From Mesostigma viride (lineage: Eukaryota; Streptophyta; Mesostigmatophyceae; Mesostigmatales; Mesostigmataceae), in contig RPFO01000178.1 of assembly GCA_009746045.1 (NCBI GenBank), forward strand, positions 808,125 through 872,124: a stretch of 64,000 bases of DNA, written 5' to 3'. A program made the position numbers and the translations under genes. The notes under the pieces were generated by a model that was not told the origin of the DNA, searched no databases, and was given only the letters and a program-made list of their open reading frames with translations. Within the stretch, counting starts at the first letter, position 1, and each line of letters opens with the position of its first letter. This document shows, one piece after another, positions 1-11,616 of this stretch.

Positions 1-256
1 TGTCACTGGCTCAGTGTCTCCTTTTATTCTGACCATGTCAGTGGCTCAGTGTCTCCTTTTATTCTGACCATGTCACTGGCTCAGTGTCTCCTTTTATTCT
101 GACCATGTCACTGGCTCAGTGTCTCCTTTTATTCTGACCATGTCACTGGCTCAGTGTCTCCTTTTATTCTGACCATGTCACTGGCTCAGTGTCTCCTTTT
201 ATTCTGACCATGTCACTGGCTCAGTGTCTCCTTTTATTCTGACCATGTCAGTGGCT
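1..256. repeat. 35-bp minisatellite, about 7 copies
   Basis: Direct tandem repeat with a 35-bp period, each unit beginning TGTCACTGGCTCAGTGTC and ending TTATTCTGACCA. Copies are nearly identical; some have G for C at the sixth base. The array is cut by the left window edge. It lies immediately upstream of the last exon of the mitochondrial carrier gene, so it most likely sits in that gene's last intron. Confidence 0.95.
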
Positions 257-289
257 CTGGCATGCTCTCGGCTCTGTGCTTGACACCAG

Positions 290-472
290 ATTTTCGACAA
301 GGGCCAGGCAGACAAACCCTACAATGGCATTTGGGACTGCTTTGCCAAGATTATCAAGGAGGAGGGTTGGCCGACCCTATTCAAAGGGGGCGGCTGGCGC
401 ATCCTGCGAAGCGCGCCTCAGTTTGGAATCACGCTTGCTGTGTTTCAGCTCCTCTTCGAGATATTTGAATAG
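290..472 (+). CDS. Mitochondrial carrier (SLC25) C-terminal exon, aspartate/glutamate carrier-like
   Basis: Last exon of a carrier gene that starts left of the window. The frame ending at the TAG at 470-472 reads a typical third-repeat end: the matrix helix YNGIWDCFAKIIKEEG, then LFKGGGWRILRSAPQFG and a final hydrophobic helix ITLAVFQLLFEIF. The RSxPQFG segment in transmembrane helix 6 is characteristic of aspartate/glutamate carriers (SLC25A12/13, yeast Agc1), so exchange across the inner mitochondrial membrane is the likely role. The exact acceptor is uncertain: AG at 288-289 gives a phase-0 start at 290, and AG at 300-301 is an alternative. The EF-hand half that defines true AGC proteins would lie outside the window, so substrate assignment is inference; membership of the carrier family is firm. 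Confidence 0.8.
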   Translation: MFDKGQADKPYNGIWDCFAKIIKEEGWPTLFKGGGWRILRSAPQFGITLAVFQLLFEIFE

Positions 473-1328
473 GAGAAATCACCCTGTTTTTTTTGGAATC
501 GGCGCCCGGTGTGCTGGGAGCATGGGGTGATGGGTGACGGGTGATGACTGGGTACGGCCCGTGTCAGGAAGCACGCGGCAAAGGGCGAAGAGGATGGGAT
601 GGGCTGAATCGTACGGGCTCCATGTCCTGGCGAGGCTGCATGAGCTGGCAATGTGACGGCCATGGACGAACTGGATGGCCAGCTCAGCTCAGTGGTTTAG
701 TGCCGCCTGCTTGGGCGCCGCCGCCCATGGCTGTGCAAAGTGCGCATGAAGCCTACACAGGGCACGCGACATGGCGCATAGATTGCGGTGCAACATTTTC
801 CTAATCCAACCTCCATCCTAAAGGGTTTGCCTTGCGAAGCCGTAGTGCGTAGACCATACGCGCAGGAATAGTTGTCTAACTCATTATACTAAGTGCAGAT
901 GACAGAAGCAGGTGCTGGCAGGCGCACCAACTGCCAAGCAGAGCTTTGCGCTGGATGCAAGGCAGATAATGTGCAAGTCCATATCAAAGTGAGTAAGTAA
1001 GTAAGTAAGTAAGTGCGTGAACATGCACTGAAGGCATGCCACGGAGTACCCGATGAGGTCCTTGTCTACGCGGATACCTCACCCGCGAAGGCAAGTGGCA
1101 TATCAAAGAGATAGCCAGCAAGTCCATATGCCCAGGGTGTAAACAATGCCCCACACTTCAATGGGGGCGTCGGCTCAATGAAATAGTAGTAAGACTTAAC
1201 TCCACAGCAGCAAGGAAATTCGGTGGACCAAAAAAATCCAGCAAATTGCCAGACCATTATAGTCGGGGTAAAATTGGCTCTTTTTTAGCAAATTTAGCAA
1301 ATTAGCAAATTAGCGGAAGGCGGGGGCC
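473..1328. other. Intergenic stretch, no gene recognised
   Basis: Downstream flank of the carrier gene. It holds only short open frames with no family resemblance and a small (GTAA)n microsatellite near 990-1010. I see no coding exon or mobile-element end in it. Confidence 0.5.
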
Positions 1329-1655
1329 GAGATTAATTAAGAGGTACCTTGAAATTAAATAAGACGCATACCTCTATCGAGATATATGTTTGGAGGCGAG
1401 TTTCTATTGGCGTTAATTTGTACTATTGTACGACAACTGTCAAGGGTGACGGCATGTACTGAAATCGCGGATACTTTCTAGATCGATTGCGCATTCGACG
1501 GTTAAAAGGCAGAGCTGCGGTTGAAAGTACTGTACGTGGGGGGGACGGTGTTACAACGGGGGGGGGACGCATTTATGGGGGGGGGGGGACGGTGTTACAA
1601 CGGGGGGACGGTGTTACAACGGGGGGACGGTGTTACAACGGGGGGGCGAGATTAA

Positions 1656-2185
1656 CTGGGTTTTCACACTCGGCTTTTTTTCGGTCGAATTTCCGTTTTG
1701 GCCGGAAAAAATTAGACGAAACTTTTTCACACTGGGTTTTTCCGGTCCGAAACGGAAAAACGGGTCATTTCCGTTGATCCACCGTAATACCACTGAATTT
1801 GGCAAAATCAGGTGGAATTCAGTGGTATTGGGTGGTAGACCCCCAAATGGGTCTACCACCCAATACCACTGGAATTCCACCCCAATTGTGGCCGGGGGGG
1901 CGCCGCGCCACAAATTTTTACTTGTCCGACCCAATAGGATGCGTCCACCTGGACGGTCGAAATTCCCTTCGCATCAGGGTCGCATGCCCAATTCTGAACA
2001 TGTCTGACCAGCCCACGGAAACAGCCGTAAAAAACTTGCCATTTTTTCGCATCCCGTACAGCGTGTCAAGCCCGGCGCGTGCACGGCCCTGTTCCGGCGC
2101 ATACCACTTTTGGCCGAAAGTCCGCCGAATTTCGCCGGAGCGTCCAAACAATTCGACCGAAAAAAACCCGAGTGTGAAAACCCTG
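1656..2185. mobile_element. MITE with 3-bp TAA target duplication (PIF/Harbinger-like)
   Basis: A 530-bp non-coding element. Its left end is CTGGGTTTTCACACTCGG and its right end, reverse-complemented, is CAGGGTTTTCACACTCGG; similarity continues inward for about 35 bp through a TTTTTTTCGGTCGAATT segment. TAA flanks both ends. The uninterrupted site is present in the first copy of the surrounding duplication at 1331-1340 (GATTAATTAA), which fixes the boundaries. TWA target duplications are usual for PIF/Harbinger elements, so that assignment is an inference from the target site only. A second hairpin, 1814-1878, lies nested inside. Confidence 0.8.
1814..1878. repeat. Near-perfect inverted repeat (hairpin) inside the MITE
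   Basis: Arms of about 29-30 bp separated by 6 bp (CCAAAT). The left arm contains GTGGTATTGGGTGGTAGACC and the right arm its exact complement, with a one-base length difference near GGAATTC. This is either a second small foldback element or the central hairpin of the host MITE. Confidence 0.85.
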
Positions 2186-2430
2186 TAATTAAGAGGTAAG
2201 TTACCTTGAAATTAAATAAGACGCACGCCTCTATCGAGATCTATGTATGGAGGCGAGTTTCTATTGGCGTAAATTTGTAGTATTGTACGAAAACTGTCAA
2301 GGGTGACGGAAAGTACTGAAATCGCGGAAGTGTCGCGGGGACGTTTCTACTTTCTAGATTGATTGCGCATTCGACGGTTAAGAGGCAGAGGTGCGGTCGA
2401 CTGGCAGTACTGTACGACGGTGTTGGACGG

Positions 2431-3737
2431 AATTTCCGGTTAGCGATGCGGTATAAAGCTTTGCATGTCACGTTGTCGGATCTTAGCCCTTGCGTCGCGC
2501 TATGCTGTGGCGAACTTATTCTCCGCCGTCAGATTGCACCGTCGATGAGCGTCGATGCTCGTCGATGAACCCAACGCAAGCCATGTGACGGAAAGAAGTA
2601 AAAATTGGTGCGGCGGCCTCTAAGGCTGATTTTGTTAAAGTACGGAACTTGTAGCCCGGCGACTCCGCGTCGAGCAGTCCGCAGGTAGTCCGCCGGCGTT
2701 AATTTGTTAATTTTGTTAATTTGTAAACTGGGGACAACCTAGTCAGTAAAAAAAACAGTACCCGTGGAAACATGTTGATCAACGACTGAGACCTTGCGAC
2801 GCAGTGCTAGCTAGTAGGACAAGCCAGCCCAGATCCAGAAAACGAGCTAGGTGGATTTTGCCTGGCTTTCTTTGGCTTTGCACATTGGAGGGGGCCAGGC
2901 ACATGCACTTTCCCTACCTTGATGATCAGTATAACTTTCTAAATTGAGTCATGCATGAGTGTGCGGACATGAGATGATGATATGAGGAGTGACGATGTTT
3001 AGATAAATGCTTACGGTCGTAGCAGGGCGTAGGTCCCGTGTACGGTGTTTTGTTTTGTAGGTGTTTTGTCTCTGGGTCCATCGCTGTGTCAGGATTGTGG
3101 GCTGCAACATTAATTAAGTGAGACAACTATTCCTGAACACATGGCGTTCCAACGTCATGTACATAAGGACTAGGGGGGTTGTCTGAGAGGAAAGACGCGA
3201 AGACCGCGGGAGCCGCGTGGCTATCCGTAGAAAGACCTGCATGGAGGGACACAGATGGGATTCATGGGAAACAGACAAGGTGTTAACATCAGACTCATTC
3301 TCAATGAACATAAGATTCATTTTCTTTCATCATCATACTTCTATTATTTTCATTTCACCCCTCTGTATTTTTCTTTTCCCTTTTCTTTTTCCTTTTCTTT
3401 TTCTTCTAATTCTTCTTCTTTCTTTTCTTCATATCTTTTCTTGTTTATAATATAAACCTTTTTCTTGTATGAACAATATAAATGTGCATGACTGCAGCAC
3501 ACTGCACAGTGCACCCATGACCCACCCTGCCACCCTCTCGATCTGTTGTGTGGCGGGAAGCCTGTGGGCTGACACGGCCAACCCTGGCGTACTACCAACT
3601 ACCGTGCGCTTTCAGCACGGCCACCCCGTGGAGAATGAGCTTTTACAGTGTAGCACCAGCACCGCCCAATGTGGCATATCAGAAAATCAGAATATTGGAC
3701 GGGCTCAAAACTAGCGCGACATCGCCACATAAGTCAT
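2431..3737. other. Intergenic stretch, no gene recognised
   Basis: AT-richer DNA with no open frame resembling a protein. It contains a T/C-rich low-complexity run near 3360-3450 that yields spurious Phe/Leu-rich frames. Confidence 0.5.
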
Positions 3738-3801
3738 GTAATGCGATACGCATTACTTTTGCATACTTGCAAGTATGCAAATGTAATGCGTATCACATTA
3801 C
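3738..3801. repeat. 64-bp imperfect palindrome
   Basis: GTAATGCGATACGCATTAC followed by TTTTGCATACTTG, then almost the exact complement ending in CACATTAC. The arms are about 31 bp with almost no loop. It could extrude as a cruciform and may be the remnant of a foldback transposon. No target duplication is obvious. Confidence 0.8.
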
Positions 3802-4003
3802 TTCACTAAAATTGGGCCGCGTGGGGAAATTCCGGCGATCCGCACACACCGCTCGTTACCGAGGTGACTAGATTAATTACGACTGGGCTATTCCCATGCA
3901 GTCTCATGCCGTAATTCCTATTTCAACTTGGCCTACCCGGCTGATCCGCCAAACATAGAAACCACATATATTTCGACTCGGCCTCCCAAGTCCCAGATTA
4001 ACT

Positions 4004-5060
4004 CCGATGGATGGATTTATTCAAACAATCCTACCGGTCTATAATCTATCTACAACAGCAAGCCAACTCCAGTATAAGCTCTCTGCCCTAGGGGACCTGT
4101 CTGGCGTGCTTCCCGTATGTTTGCACACGCGGGCGCTTCCCCACGGGAGGGGGTTTGTTGTCCTCTATGACCTGGGCCCACTTGGCCTTGTCCATCATCT
4201 TGTTCCAAATCACGGAGAGGCCTAGGCCCCCCATGTCCTCGACTAGCTGTTCTTTGAAGGTGCGGGCCTTGCGGTGGCGAGCATTGCTGCGCCCGGCCCA
4301 CGTAAGGAGGTGCCGGCCAGGCTGAGCTGGGCGCAGCCCCGCGGGGGGGCCACGTGAGGTGTCTACCTGGTTGGTGCGAGCTAAGTGCCCTACTAGCTGC
4401 AGGCACCGCTGCTTAATGGTGCTGGTGATACATGGCATGCCGAGGTACAGGTCCTCATTGCGAACATGAGCAGCATAGCCTACTCGGAAAATGGATCGCA
4501 GCACGTTGGCGACCGCGCCGTCCAGCTTGCGGGCCAGGTCGGCGGTGAGGGTCCACGTCTCGGCCCCGTACGTAAGAACAGGGAGGCCGAGGACCTTAAC
4601 AGGTCCTGTTTCTCTATCTTGCCCAAGGGCTTCAATGCGCCACGGGGCCCAGTATTGGCGTAAAGCGTGCCAGGCGAGGGAGATGCGGTGGTCCACATCG
4701 GCCTCGCAGCTGGGGAGGAGGCTGCCCAACAACTTGACGCGGTCCCTACACGGGACTCGGGAGCCGTCAAGGAGAAAGAGGTCAGGCGGGGGCTGAGTGA
4801 GCCCAATCGCCAGAGCCTCTGTCTTCTTGCTGACGTCAAGCCCCACCGCACGGGCCTTGATGGCCAGGCAGTCAAGCCACGTCTGCACATGCTCAGAGCC
4901 CTCGAAGAGGGTGGTGTCGTCTGCATAGATGATGTCCGCAGCGCATATCATACCCCGTTGCGCGCTGAGTGCCGATTCGCTGCCGGCCCCGGCCGAGCTG
5001 GTGTTACCCTTATCCCCCGGCCGCGGCCCGCTGCTGCAGATACTTGACAATCTCCCGATA
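4004..5060 (-). mobile_element. LINE retrotransposon, 5'-truncated copy (RT to 3' end)
   Basis: The minus frame 5119-4088 encodes the C-terminal half of a non-LTR reverse transcriptase. It starts just before the catalytic IIYADDT box (motif C), then has TWLDCLAIKARAVGLDVSKKTE and the conserved LTYGAETWTLTADLARKLDG thumb/connection segment. It ends in a basic tail after DKAKWAQVIEDN. Motifs A and B are missing. The 3' end is marked by an (ATCC)n tail at about 4004-4016, also seen on the copies at 48.3 and 50.65 kb. Residues around 5060-5119 do not look like RT, so the insertion edge is near 5060. The related copy at 50.6-52.1 kb is longer and keeps motif A. Confidence 0.85.
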
Positions 5061-5119
5061 GCCTGATCTCCTGGGATCATCACAAGCAGTATAACCAAAC
5101 TGCAGGAAAAGAAACGCAA

Positions 5120-6348
5120 AAAATGCTTCGGTCAGCCATGATAGTTCTTCAGCTCCATAAATCAGAATAAACCCTAGACCAAGCCCTGGAATAGTTTACT
5201 CTGTTTATTGTCCATCCCCATTCCCCGCTCCCACCCGCATGTCTCGTCAACATGCATTTCTTCTCACATACGTCACACGCAAGAATTTTACACAGATATG
5301 CAGCCGACATGCTAACACCCATTTCAAGCTTGACTGCCGGCACCGTGTTTCTTTGTAGGAGCCGCAGCCAGCTTGTCACGCCTTGGCACAAGGGTTTCAG
5401 CGACTTGGGACATTCTGATCCATTTTGTTCGCCCAGCCAGACTAAGAACCTGATCCTTACTGATATCCCCGTGTCCCAGCCAGCCTGTCCTTACCCAAAC
5501 GCCCAGCCCGGATACTGCTCGTACAGCATATAATTGATATGACCCGCCCAATCAAACAAGATGGCGGCAAGGAACAAATGTGTGAAGGTACGGATGGCAA
5601 CCAGGGAGAAATGTGAAGGTACTAAGGTACCAGCTCGCAAGGCCAGCTGACTACACAACACTTCATGGGCTTCCCTGAAACCCTCAGGCACTGAGGTGTG
5701 CACGCTAGTTGTCACATGCCGCGCCGTCGTGTGACAATTAAGGCGGCGCAAGCCATGTACGGAGGGTAGCGTCGTGCACAAGGAGGGTCCACGATGCCGG
5801 CCAGTGGTTCCCATACCGCTTCGACTAAACAAAAAAGATGAGTGAGAACTACAAGACTACCCAAAGTTTGCTAACGTAAAGTAATGACTTACCACAGGGG
5901 TCAGGGTGAGGTTACTGCATCAGCCCCAATACCTTACCGGATGTGAAGGGGCAGAAGTCATGCCAGCATTGGACAATTCCTCGCGACCTCCCAAAACATA
6001 CATGGAAGGATTGTTTTACTCGCCAGCCTCACAAGAAACAGTATTTCACACCATCACAAGCAAAGGAAGAAAGACCTCATTACGAGCCAGGCACCAACCC
6101 AGCTACTCATACAGCAACCAACTTTTTTCTAGGTTGTGCCAACTAGTATAATAGGAAGAGAATACAGAGCATCAGGATGGCTTTACAGCATATGAAAGTA
6201 AGGGCTGAGCAATGCCCAAGTTTAATGAAGCCCCCCACATGTAGCGCATATGGTGAGAATAGTTATGGCTCAGACGTGCCGTCCATTCAAAGTAAGTACG
6301 CAGGCTCCCAGCATCAACTCAAAAAGATAAGGTCATACTGTAGCCGAC
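5120..6348. other. No confident gene; possible 3' end of the ankyrin gene
   Basis: Two minus-strand frames end here, at 5491 and 5324. The longer (5832-5491) contains a hydrophobic stretch FTHLFLAAILFDWAGHINYM before its stop. Either could be a terminal exon of the ankyrin-repeat gene, but neither has an acceptor in the phase 0 used by the other exons, so I do not call one. Confidence 0.3.
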
Positions 6349-9300
6349 CTCATTCTTGGTGTCCTTGTTCGCACCCGCCTCCACCAGGGTTTGGACAATG
6401 TTCAGATAGCCATTGATACAATGACGCTTGGTGCAGTGGTGTGTCACCAATCTGCACCACCATGCACCGCCAAGAAAGCAGCATGCATGGAGGAATGAAG
6501 AACTCGCAAATGAGCATGACAGCTGGGTGGGTACGAAGAAGGAATGGGTTCAAGGGGGACAGGGGGGCTGGGGATGGGAGGCAGAAAATACGGGGGCCGG
6601 GGTATGTGGCGGGGGATAATAAGGGGGAAGAACGCGCATGCTCCCTGGTACCTGGCTACCTAATCAAGCTACCTACCTCTATTGCAGCACTGGGCGTAAG
6701 TAAATAACATGCATGGCCAAGGGAAAAGGCATACTAGGAAAATCAAGTGCACACTTCACAGGTTCTACAAGTAGTGGGGTTTCACAGGCGTGATTAAACA
6801 TCAAATTCCAGGTTTGCACAACCAGCAGAGCCTGCCATGGCTGGCAGAGACGTCCAAATTGATCAGCGATGGGATCCTATTGACAAGCACAGCACTGACC
6901 GAGTTCCTGGCCTCCACATCCGCGCCGCTGGAAAGCAGGAGCTGAACCATGTCCAGGCGGCCATCTTGCGCTGCTATGTGAAGGGCGGTGTCTCCCCACT
7001 GTTGTCCGCTACAGCCGCAGATGCCCCAAAGCCACGCACAAAACCACAAGGGCTGAGCCAAGAAATGGGCGATGCCAGCATAAACAACAGAGCTTAGATG
7101 GCCAACTAATGACGGGGGCTTGGAAAACCCTACATTCAGGACCTGGCGGAGCATCCTGTAAACCGTGCCGTCTAGCCTACTGAGCTGCCAGTGTTGGTGT
7201 GATTGTCCACGCCTCGGCGCCATACGTGAGCACCGTGAGGACGAGGACCTTGAAGAGCATGCGCTTGCGGTGCCCGTCCAGGCCCTTCGAGCGCCAGTAA
7301 GGTGTGAGCGAACGGAGCTTGGCCCAGGCAAGGCCGATGCGGGTGTCCACATCGTCGGCGGTGTCAGGAAGCCAGCTCCCCAACAGCTTGAAGCGGTCGC
7401 GGAACGGGACCTCCGTCCCGTCGAGCAGGCGCGGCAGCGGTGGTTTACTGGATGCCCCTAGCACCATCGCCTCAGTTTTGACACTAATCTCCAGCCCCAC
7501 CGCCCGCGCCTCCAGGCCCAGGCAGTCCAGCCAGGTCTGACTGTGCGCGGGGCTCTCGATGAGGGTGGTCGTGCTCATGAGTCATGTTATACCCCACCTG
7601 TCTTGCTCATGTTATACCCCTGTCGTGATCATGAGTCACGGGACCATGGTGAACCAAGAAACAGGAGTAAGAGGTGAATACGGCTCATAAGCATAGCTAC
7701 CAGTTCCTGCTGTAGTGCATCAACAAGTCTGGCCGCAGAGAGAGTTGACAATGAATGAATACGGTTCATATGGGCAACTACCATTTCCTGCTGTAGTGCA
7801 TCAACAAGTCTGGCCGCAGAGAGAGTTGACAATTAATGAGTACGGTTTATATGGGCAACTACCATTTCCTGCTGTAGTGCATCAACAAGTCTGGCCGCAG
7901 AGAGAGTTGACAATGAATGAATACGGTTTATATGGGCAACTACCATTTCCTGCTCAGTGTAGTGCATCAACAAGTCTGGCCGCAGAGAGAGTTGACAATT
8001 AATGAATACGGTTTATATGGGCAACTACCATTTCCTGCTGTAGTGCATCAACAAGTCTGGCCGCAGAGAGAGTTGACAATTAATGAGTACGGTTTATATG
8101 GGCAACTACCATTTCCTGCAGTAGTGCATCAACAAGTCTGGCCACAGAGAGAGTTGACAATTAATGAATACGGTTTATATGGGCAACTACCATTTCCTGC
8201 AGTAGTGCATCAACAAGTCTGGCCACAGAGAGAGTTGATGATGAATGAATACGGTTTATATGGGCAACTACCATTTCCTGCTGTAGTGCATCGACAAGTC
8301 TGGCTGCAGAGAGAGTTGACAATTAATGAATACGGTTTATATGGGCAACTACCATTTCCTGCTGTAGTGCATCAACAAGTCTGGCCGCAGAGAGAGTTTA
8401 CAATTAATGAATACGGTTTATATGGGCAACTACCATTTCCTGCTGTAGTGCATCAACAAGTCTGGCCGCAGAGAGAGTTGACAATTAATGAATACGGTTT
8501 ATATGGGCAACTACCATTTCCTGCTGTAGTGCATCAACAAGTCTGGCTGCAGAGAGAGTTGACGGTGAAGGAAACAATGTGCTGGGCTCGGATTTTATGA
8601 AGGCAGTTACATGGCTGGGCAGTGCAAGGGGAAAATGTATACCCTACATGAACCACTCAAGAGTCTACCCGGATGAGATTACGCGAGTGGTCAATCAGTT
8701 GGTCAATGAAATGATTCGGGCAATGATACTGACCTTGTTCTTTTCAGCCTTCTCCGCGCCGTGGTCCAAGCGGTATTCCACGATATCTGCATAGCCATTC
8801 CTCGACGCCGCATGAGGCGGGGTGTCTTCCATCTGCACCAGCCGAAAAAATGCGAAAAACTTACATTGTTAACGGTTGTTAGGAATCCGTGTGGCTTGCT
8901 CAGTTTGACACCCCCGCACATGAAGGTGGTTGCGCATGGCAGATAAAAACATTTGCTAGGCCCTTCAGCTGACATCATGCACCCTGGAACCTACAACATA
9001 CACCCTGGACCGCTAGCAGAACTCAACTAGACCGACTCCCTCAGACCTGGCTGGTACCCCCATGTCAAAAGCCTTAGTCCAGTGATGGTAAGCTGGATGT
9101 CTCTACAAATCACAACCTGGGTGGCTGAGACCAGGTTCCCCATTCCAAGTTCATTGCACAGCAAAAAGAGAGGCATGAACAAAGGGGCATGGCAGAGCAC
9201 ACTAGCTAGGTACAGAACACCCAAATTGCTGCACAGCAAGGTGGTAAACCGGCTGCCCGCGCATCTTACTTGAACAAGTCACCAGACGCCAGCAATCATG

Positions 9301-11103
9301 TATGACACCCAGATCCTCGTAACAAAAGTATGCCGCCTGATCTATACTTGGCTTAAGTTTATGCAGCTCGCCAAGAAAGCCCATGTAAGGCATGCCAGTC
9401 GATGTACGGGCCACGAGCGCATATGGTCAAACGTACTACGTAGTACCTATGTATAGTTAGACAAGAAAGAATCTTGCTGCACGACCTTGATGAAATACAC
9501 AGGGCCTGCTGAACACTGAGACGGATGTGCAAATGTGCATGCACTGTGCTGAGAACACATACACACACACTGTCCACGGCTTAGCGTTTATGAGCCTGGG
9601 CCATTGCAGGTGATTGCAATTGCCCAACTATACACCTGGCACAGCCAGCCATAGCTGCAGTGTCTATTTCTCTCACCAGAGACAAAGCGTGATCATTGTC
9701 AAGCTCCCAGAAACGTCCCCATCGAGTGTTTCCGCCCTACTATCAAACCGAAACAGAAAAAGCACGCAGACAGACTGCCACTGTTTGCCTGATATGCGCC
9801 TAAGTGTTTCCGCCCACCTATCAAAACGAAACAGAAAGAGCACATAGGCAGACTGTCACTGTTCGCCTGGTTAAACTCTGTCTGGCGCAAGACTGCATTT
9901 ACGCGTCGTTAACAAATCCCTTTGATGCCTTGATATCAGGTCCGCTTGTAGCCGCTATCACTTCCTCAATTACTTCAAGAGAGAGAGAACAAAGGCCGGG
10001 GAAAAATATCAAGAAACACAGACTGGCTGTGCGTGGGGGAAATAAGGTGGGAAAGGTTCAGTGATGGCAAGAGGGAGGGTATTGGCCTACCACGCAATAC
10101 CAGTGAGCCAAGCTGTCAGCGTCCAGGTCGGTAGGAGCTGGCCAGCACCCACCTCATCCCTGGCGTTGATGTCCGCACCCTCCTCCAGGAGTCTCTTCAC
10201 CATGGACAGGTCGCCCATCACGCACGCGGTATGCAGCGGGTATGTTGGCATCTGCACGATATTTTCAGGTGATTGCAATCGGGCAGTGCAGTCCAACGCG
10301 CTCCGCATGCAGGCATAGACGGGATGCCCAGGTGCAAGGTATGTAGACGCGTACAGCAGGCAAGAACGGAGGAGAACACACACGGAGGCATACCCCAAAT
10401 ACACATGTCTTACAGACACTACCGCGTTATAAGTTGCGTTTTGGTAATAACGGTAATATCGGTTGCGTTACGGTAATGACTGTACTAGTAGCACACTTGC
10501 ATCAAGGTGTGCAGGGGGTGGCCAGAACATCAACATGCAAAGGCGTGGGGCACACACTTAAAAAGACTTTGACCAACAAAGGGAGCAAAAACGAGGGGAA
10601 AAACAAAACTCACATTCGTTTGCATCACCGTGGTTAACGTGCCTACTTGCTGGTCCAGACCCAGGCAGCACATCATGCTCTCCACATTGCCAGCCAGCGC
10701 CCGTGCATGTGCTGCACCCTTCGCAAGATGTCGTGGTGTGCGCTCACCATTGGCACCAGCGCTCTCGTCCAGTTTACACCCAACAAGGACTTGCTGACCA
10801 CAGCGTGGAGATCACACTGCCACCGTTACCCTCCCCTGGAACGAGAACACTTTGCGGTGGCCGGGGCATGCAGCTGGCTAGAAAAAGTGCTAGCTTCGAT
10901 AGATAGATTAACTATTGAGCCACGCATTTGGCACAAGACAGATCCACTATAAATTCAGGTGCGACTATAGCAACCACGCCAACCAGGGTCCATCCCACAC
11001 ATACCTTGTTCGAGGCTTCCCCTTCCGCATCTGCAACCACCCAACACGTCATCGTATGCAAGACACCCTTCCAGGATGTCTTCCGAGCCATGGTGCCTTC
11101 CTG
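6349..11103 (-). CDS. Ankyrin-repeat protein gene, 99-bp one-repeat exons (interrupted)
   Basis: A series of minus-strand exons each encodes exactly one 33-residue ankyrin repeat in phase 0 between an AG acceptor and a GT donor. They are 11103-11005 (degenerate, ends EGEASNK before GTATGT), 10251-10153 (PLHTACVMGDLSMVKRLLEE), 8832-8734 (DTPPHAASRNGYADIVEYRL), 6998-6900 (DTALHIAAQDGRLDMVQLLL) and 6451-6349 (GDTPLHQAS then NGYLNIVQTLVEAGANKD). The last is 103 bp, not 99, so its frame breaks between TPLHQAS and INGYLNIV. Ankyrin repeats are protein-binding scaffolds; the partner is unknown. Introns contain a LINE fragment (about 7.15-7.58 kb), an 81-bp minisatellite and a 76-bp duplication. The terminal exon was not identified. 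The gene may be decaying, or the 4-bp excess may be an error. Confidence 0.65.
7145..7580 (-). mobile_element. LINE reverse-transcriptase fragment in an ankyrin-gene intron
   Basis: The minus frame carries TWLDCLGLEARAVGLEISVK, a FRDRFKLLGSWLPD segment, then LTVLTYGAEAWTITPTLAAQ. This is the same thumb/connection part of the RT as in the 4-5 kb copy, but a different subfamily. Motifs A-C and the 3' tail are absent. Coding similarity continues weakly past a frame break to about 7145 (RLDGTVYRMLRQVLNVG). Confidence 0.8.
7706..8562. repeat. 81-bp minisatellite, 11 copies
   Basis: The unit begins GTAGTGCATCAACAAGTCTG and ends CAACTACCATTTCCTGCT. Copies start near 7711, 7792, 7873, 7958, 8041, 8122, 8203, 8284, 8365, 8446 and 8527. 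Because 81 is divisible by three, a plus-strand frame of 227 codons stays open. One copy near 7952 has a 4-bp insertion (CAGT) that breaks the frame, and the array lies in an intron of a minus-strand gene, so I treat it as non-coding. Confidence 0.9.
9718..9872. repeat. 76-bp tandem duplication
   Basis: Two copies of a unit containing GTGTTTCCGCCC, then CTATCAAA, CGAAACAGAAA and AGACTG, about 10% diverged. It lies within the ankyrin-gene intron between the exons at 8.8 and 10.2 kb. Confidence 0.75.
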
Positions 11104-11517
11104 CTGGCACCAGCATGCCCCACCCCACCGGATGGTTGCCCGCCGGATCACATGGGAGCGGTGAGCAGGCCACAGCAGCCCGGCATCAGCCACAACCATG
11201 CAGTAGCAGTCAAAGCAATGCCGCGATGGTCACCGCCATGCAATTCATTGTGCCCACGGCTCCACAGTACGGACCCTAAGGACCATCTACCCTCCACAAG
11301 CACCGCACAAGCAACGAAACAATACCCACCCGAGAAAGCAGCAGAATTCTTGATGTGGCGGAGGGATGGGCCCAGCTGCGGGTGAGGAAAAAGATGATTA
11401 CTCGTTGAGGCACCACATGTGCCCGCCATGGCCAGGTCGAACCTTGCCAACCAAACAACCCATCCCACACGTACCCAATGTCCCGCACACACCTTGTGGA
11501 TCCATCCCCAAGCACAC

Positions 11518-11616
11518 CTTGTTCGGAGCTTCTCCCTGGGTGCCCGTTACCACCATGTGCTTGACACGCAGACTCCAAGGACCGACCCTGGCCAGGGTCC
11601 CAGGATCTGGCGAGCC
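11518..11616 (-). pseudogene. Diverged duplicate of an ankyrin-gene exon
   Basis: The minus frame ending TGTQGEAPNK before GTGTGC mirrors the exon at 11103-11005, which ends DAEGEASNK before GTATGT. The shared T(M/L)AR and W residues lie upstream. Intron sequence downstream of both donors is also related, so exon and intron were duplicated together. The spacing is three codons short and no matching acceptor is evident, so it is probably non-functional. Confidence 0.4.

Larger units (their letters stand above)
1329..2430. repeat. Tandem duplication, about 325-bp unit, second copy interrupted
   Basis: The sequence from GAGATTAATTAAGAGG at 1329 to about 1535 recurs, slightly diverged, from about 2186 to 2425. 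Shared landmarks are TTGAAATTAAATAAGACGCA, GGAGGCGAGTTTCTATTGGC and GCGCATTCGACGGTTAA. The second copy starts at 1649 but is split by the element at 1656-2185. Between the copies is a G-rich block (about 1540-1650) with GGACGGTGTTACAACGGG repeated several times. Confidence 0.8.

Noticed and set aside
5324-5832. Minus-strand terminal exon of the ankyrin gene
   Set aside because: Frames ending at 5491 and 5324 look moderately protein-like, but no acceptor fits phase 0, so I left it uncalled.
7715-8600. 227-codon plus-strand frame of 27-residue repeats (VVHQQVWPQRELTINEYGLY)
   Set aside because: 81-bp minisatellite in an intron of the opposite-strand ankyrin gene. A 4-bp insertion in one unit breaks the frame and no start context or flanking coding sequence exists.
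10640-10700. Plus-strand ankyrin-like LHIASQ segment
   Set aside because: Only six residues match, on the opposite strand to all other ankyrin exons, and no donor/acceptor pair surrounds it.
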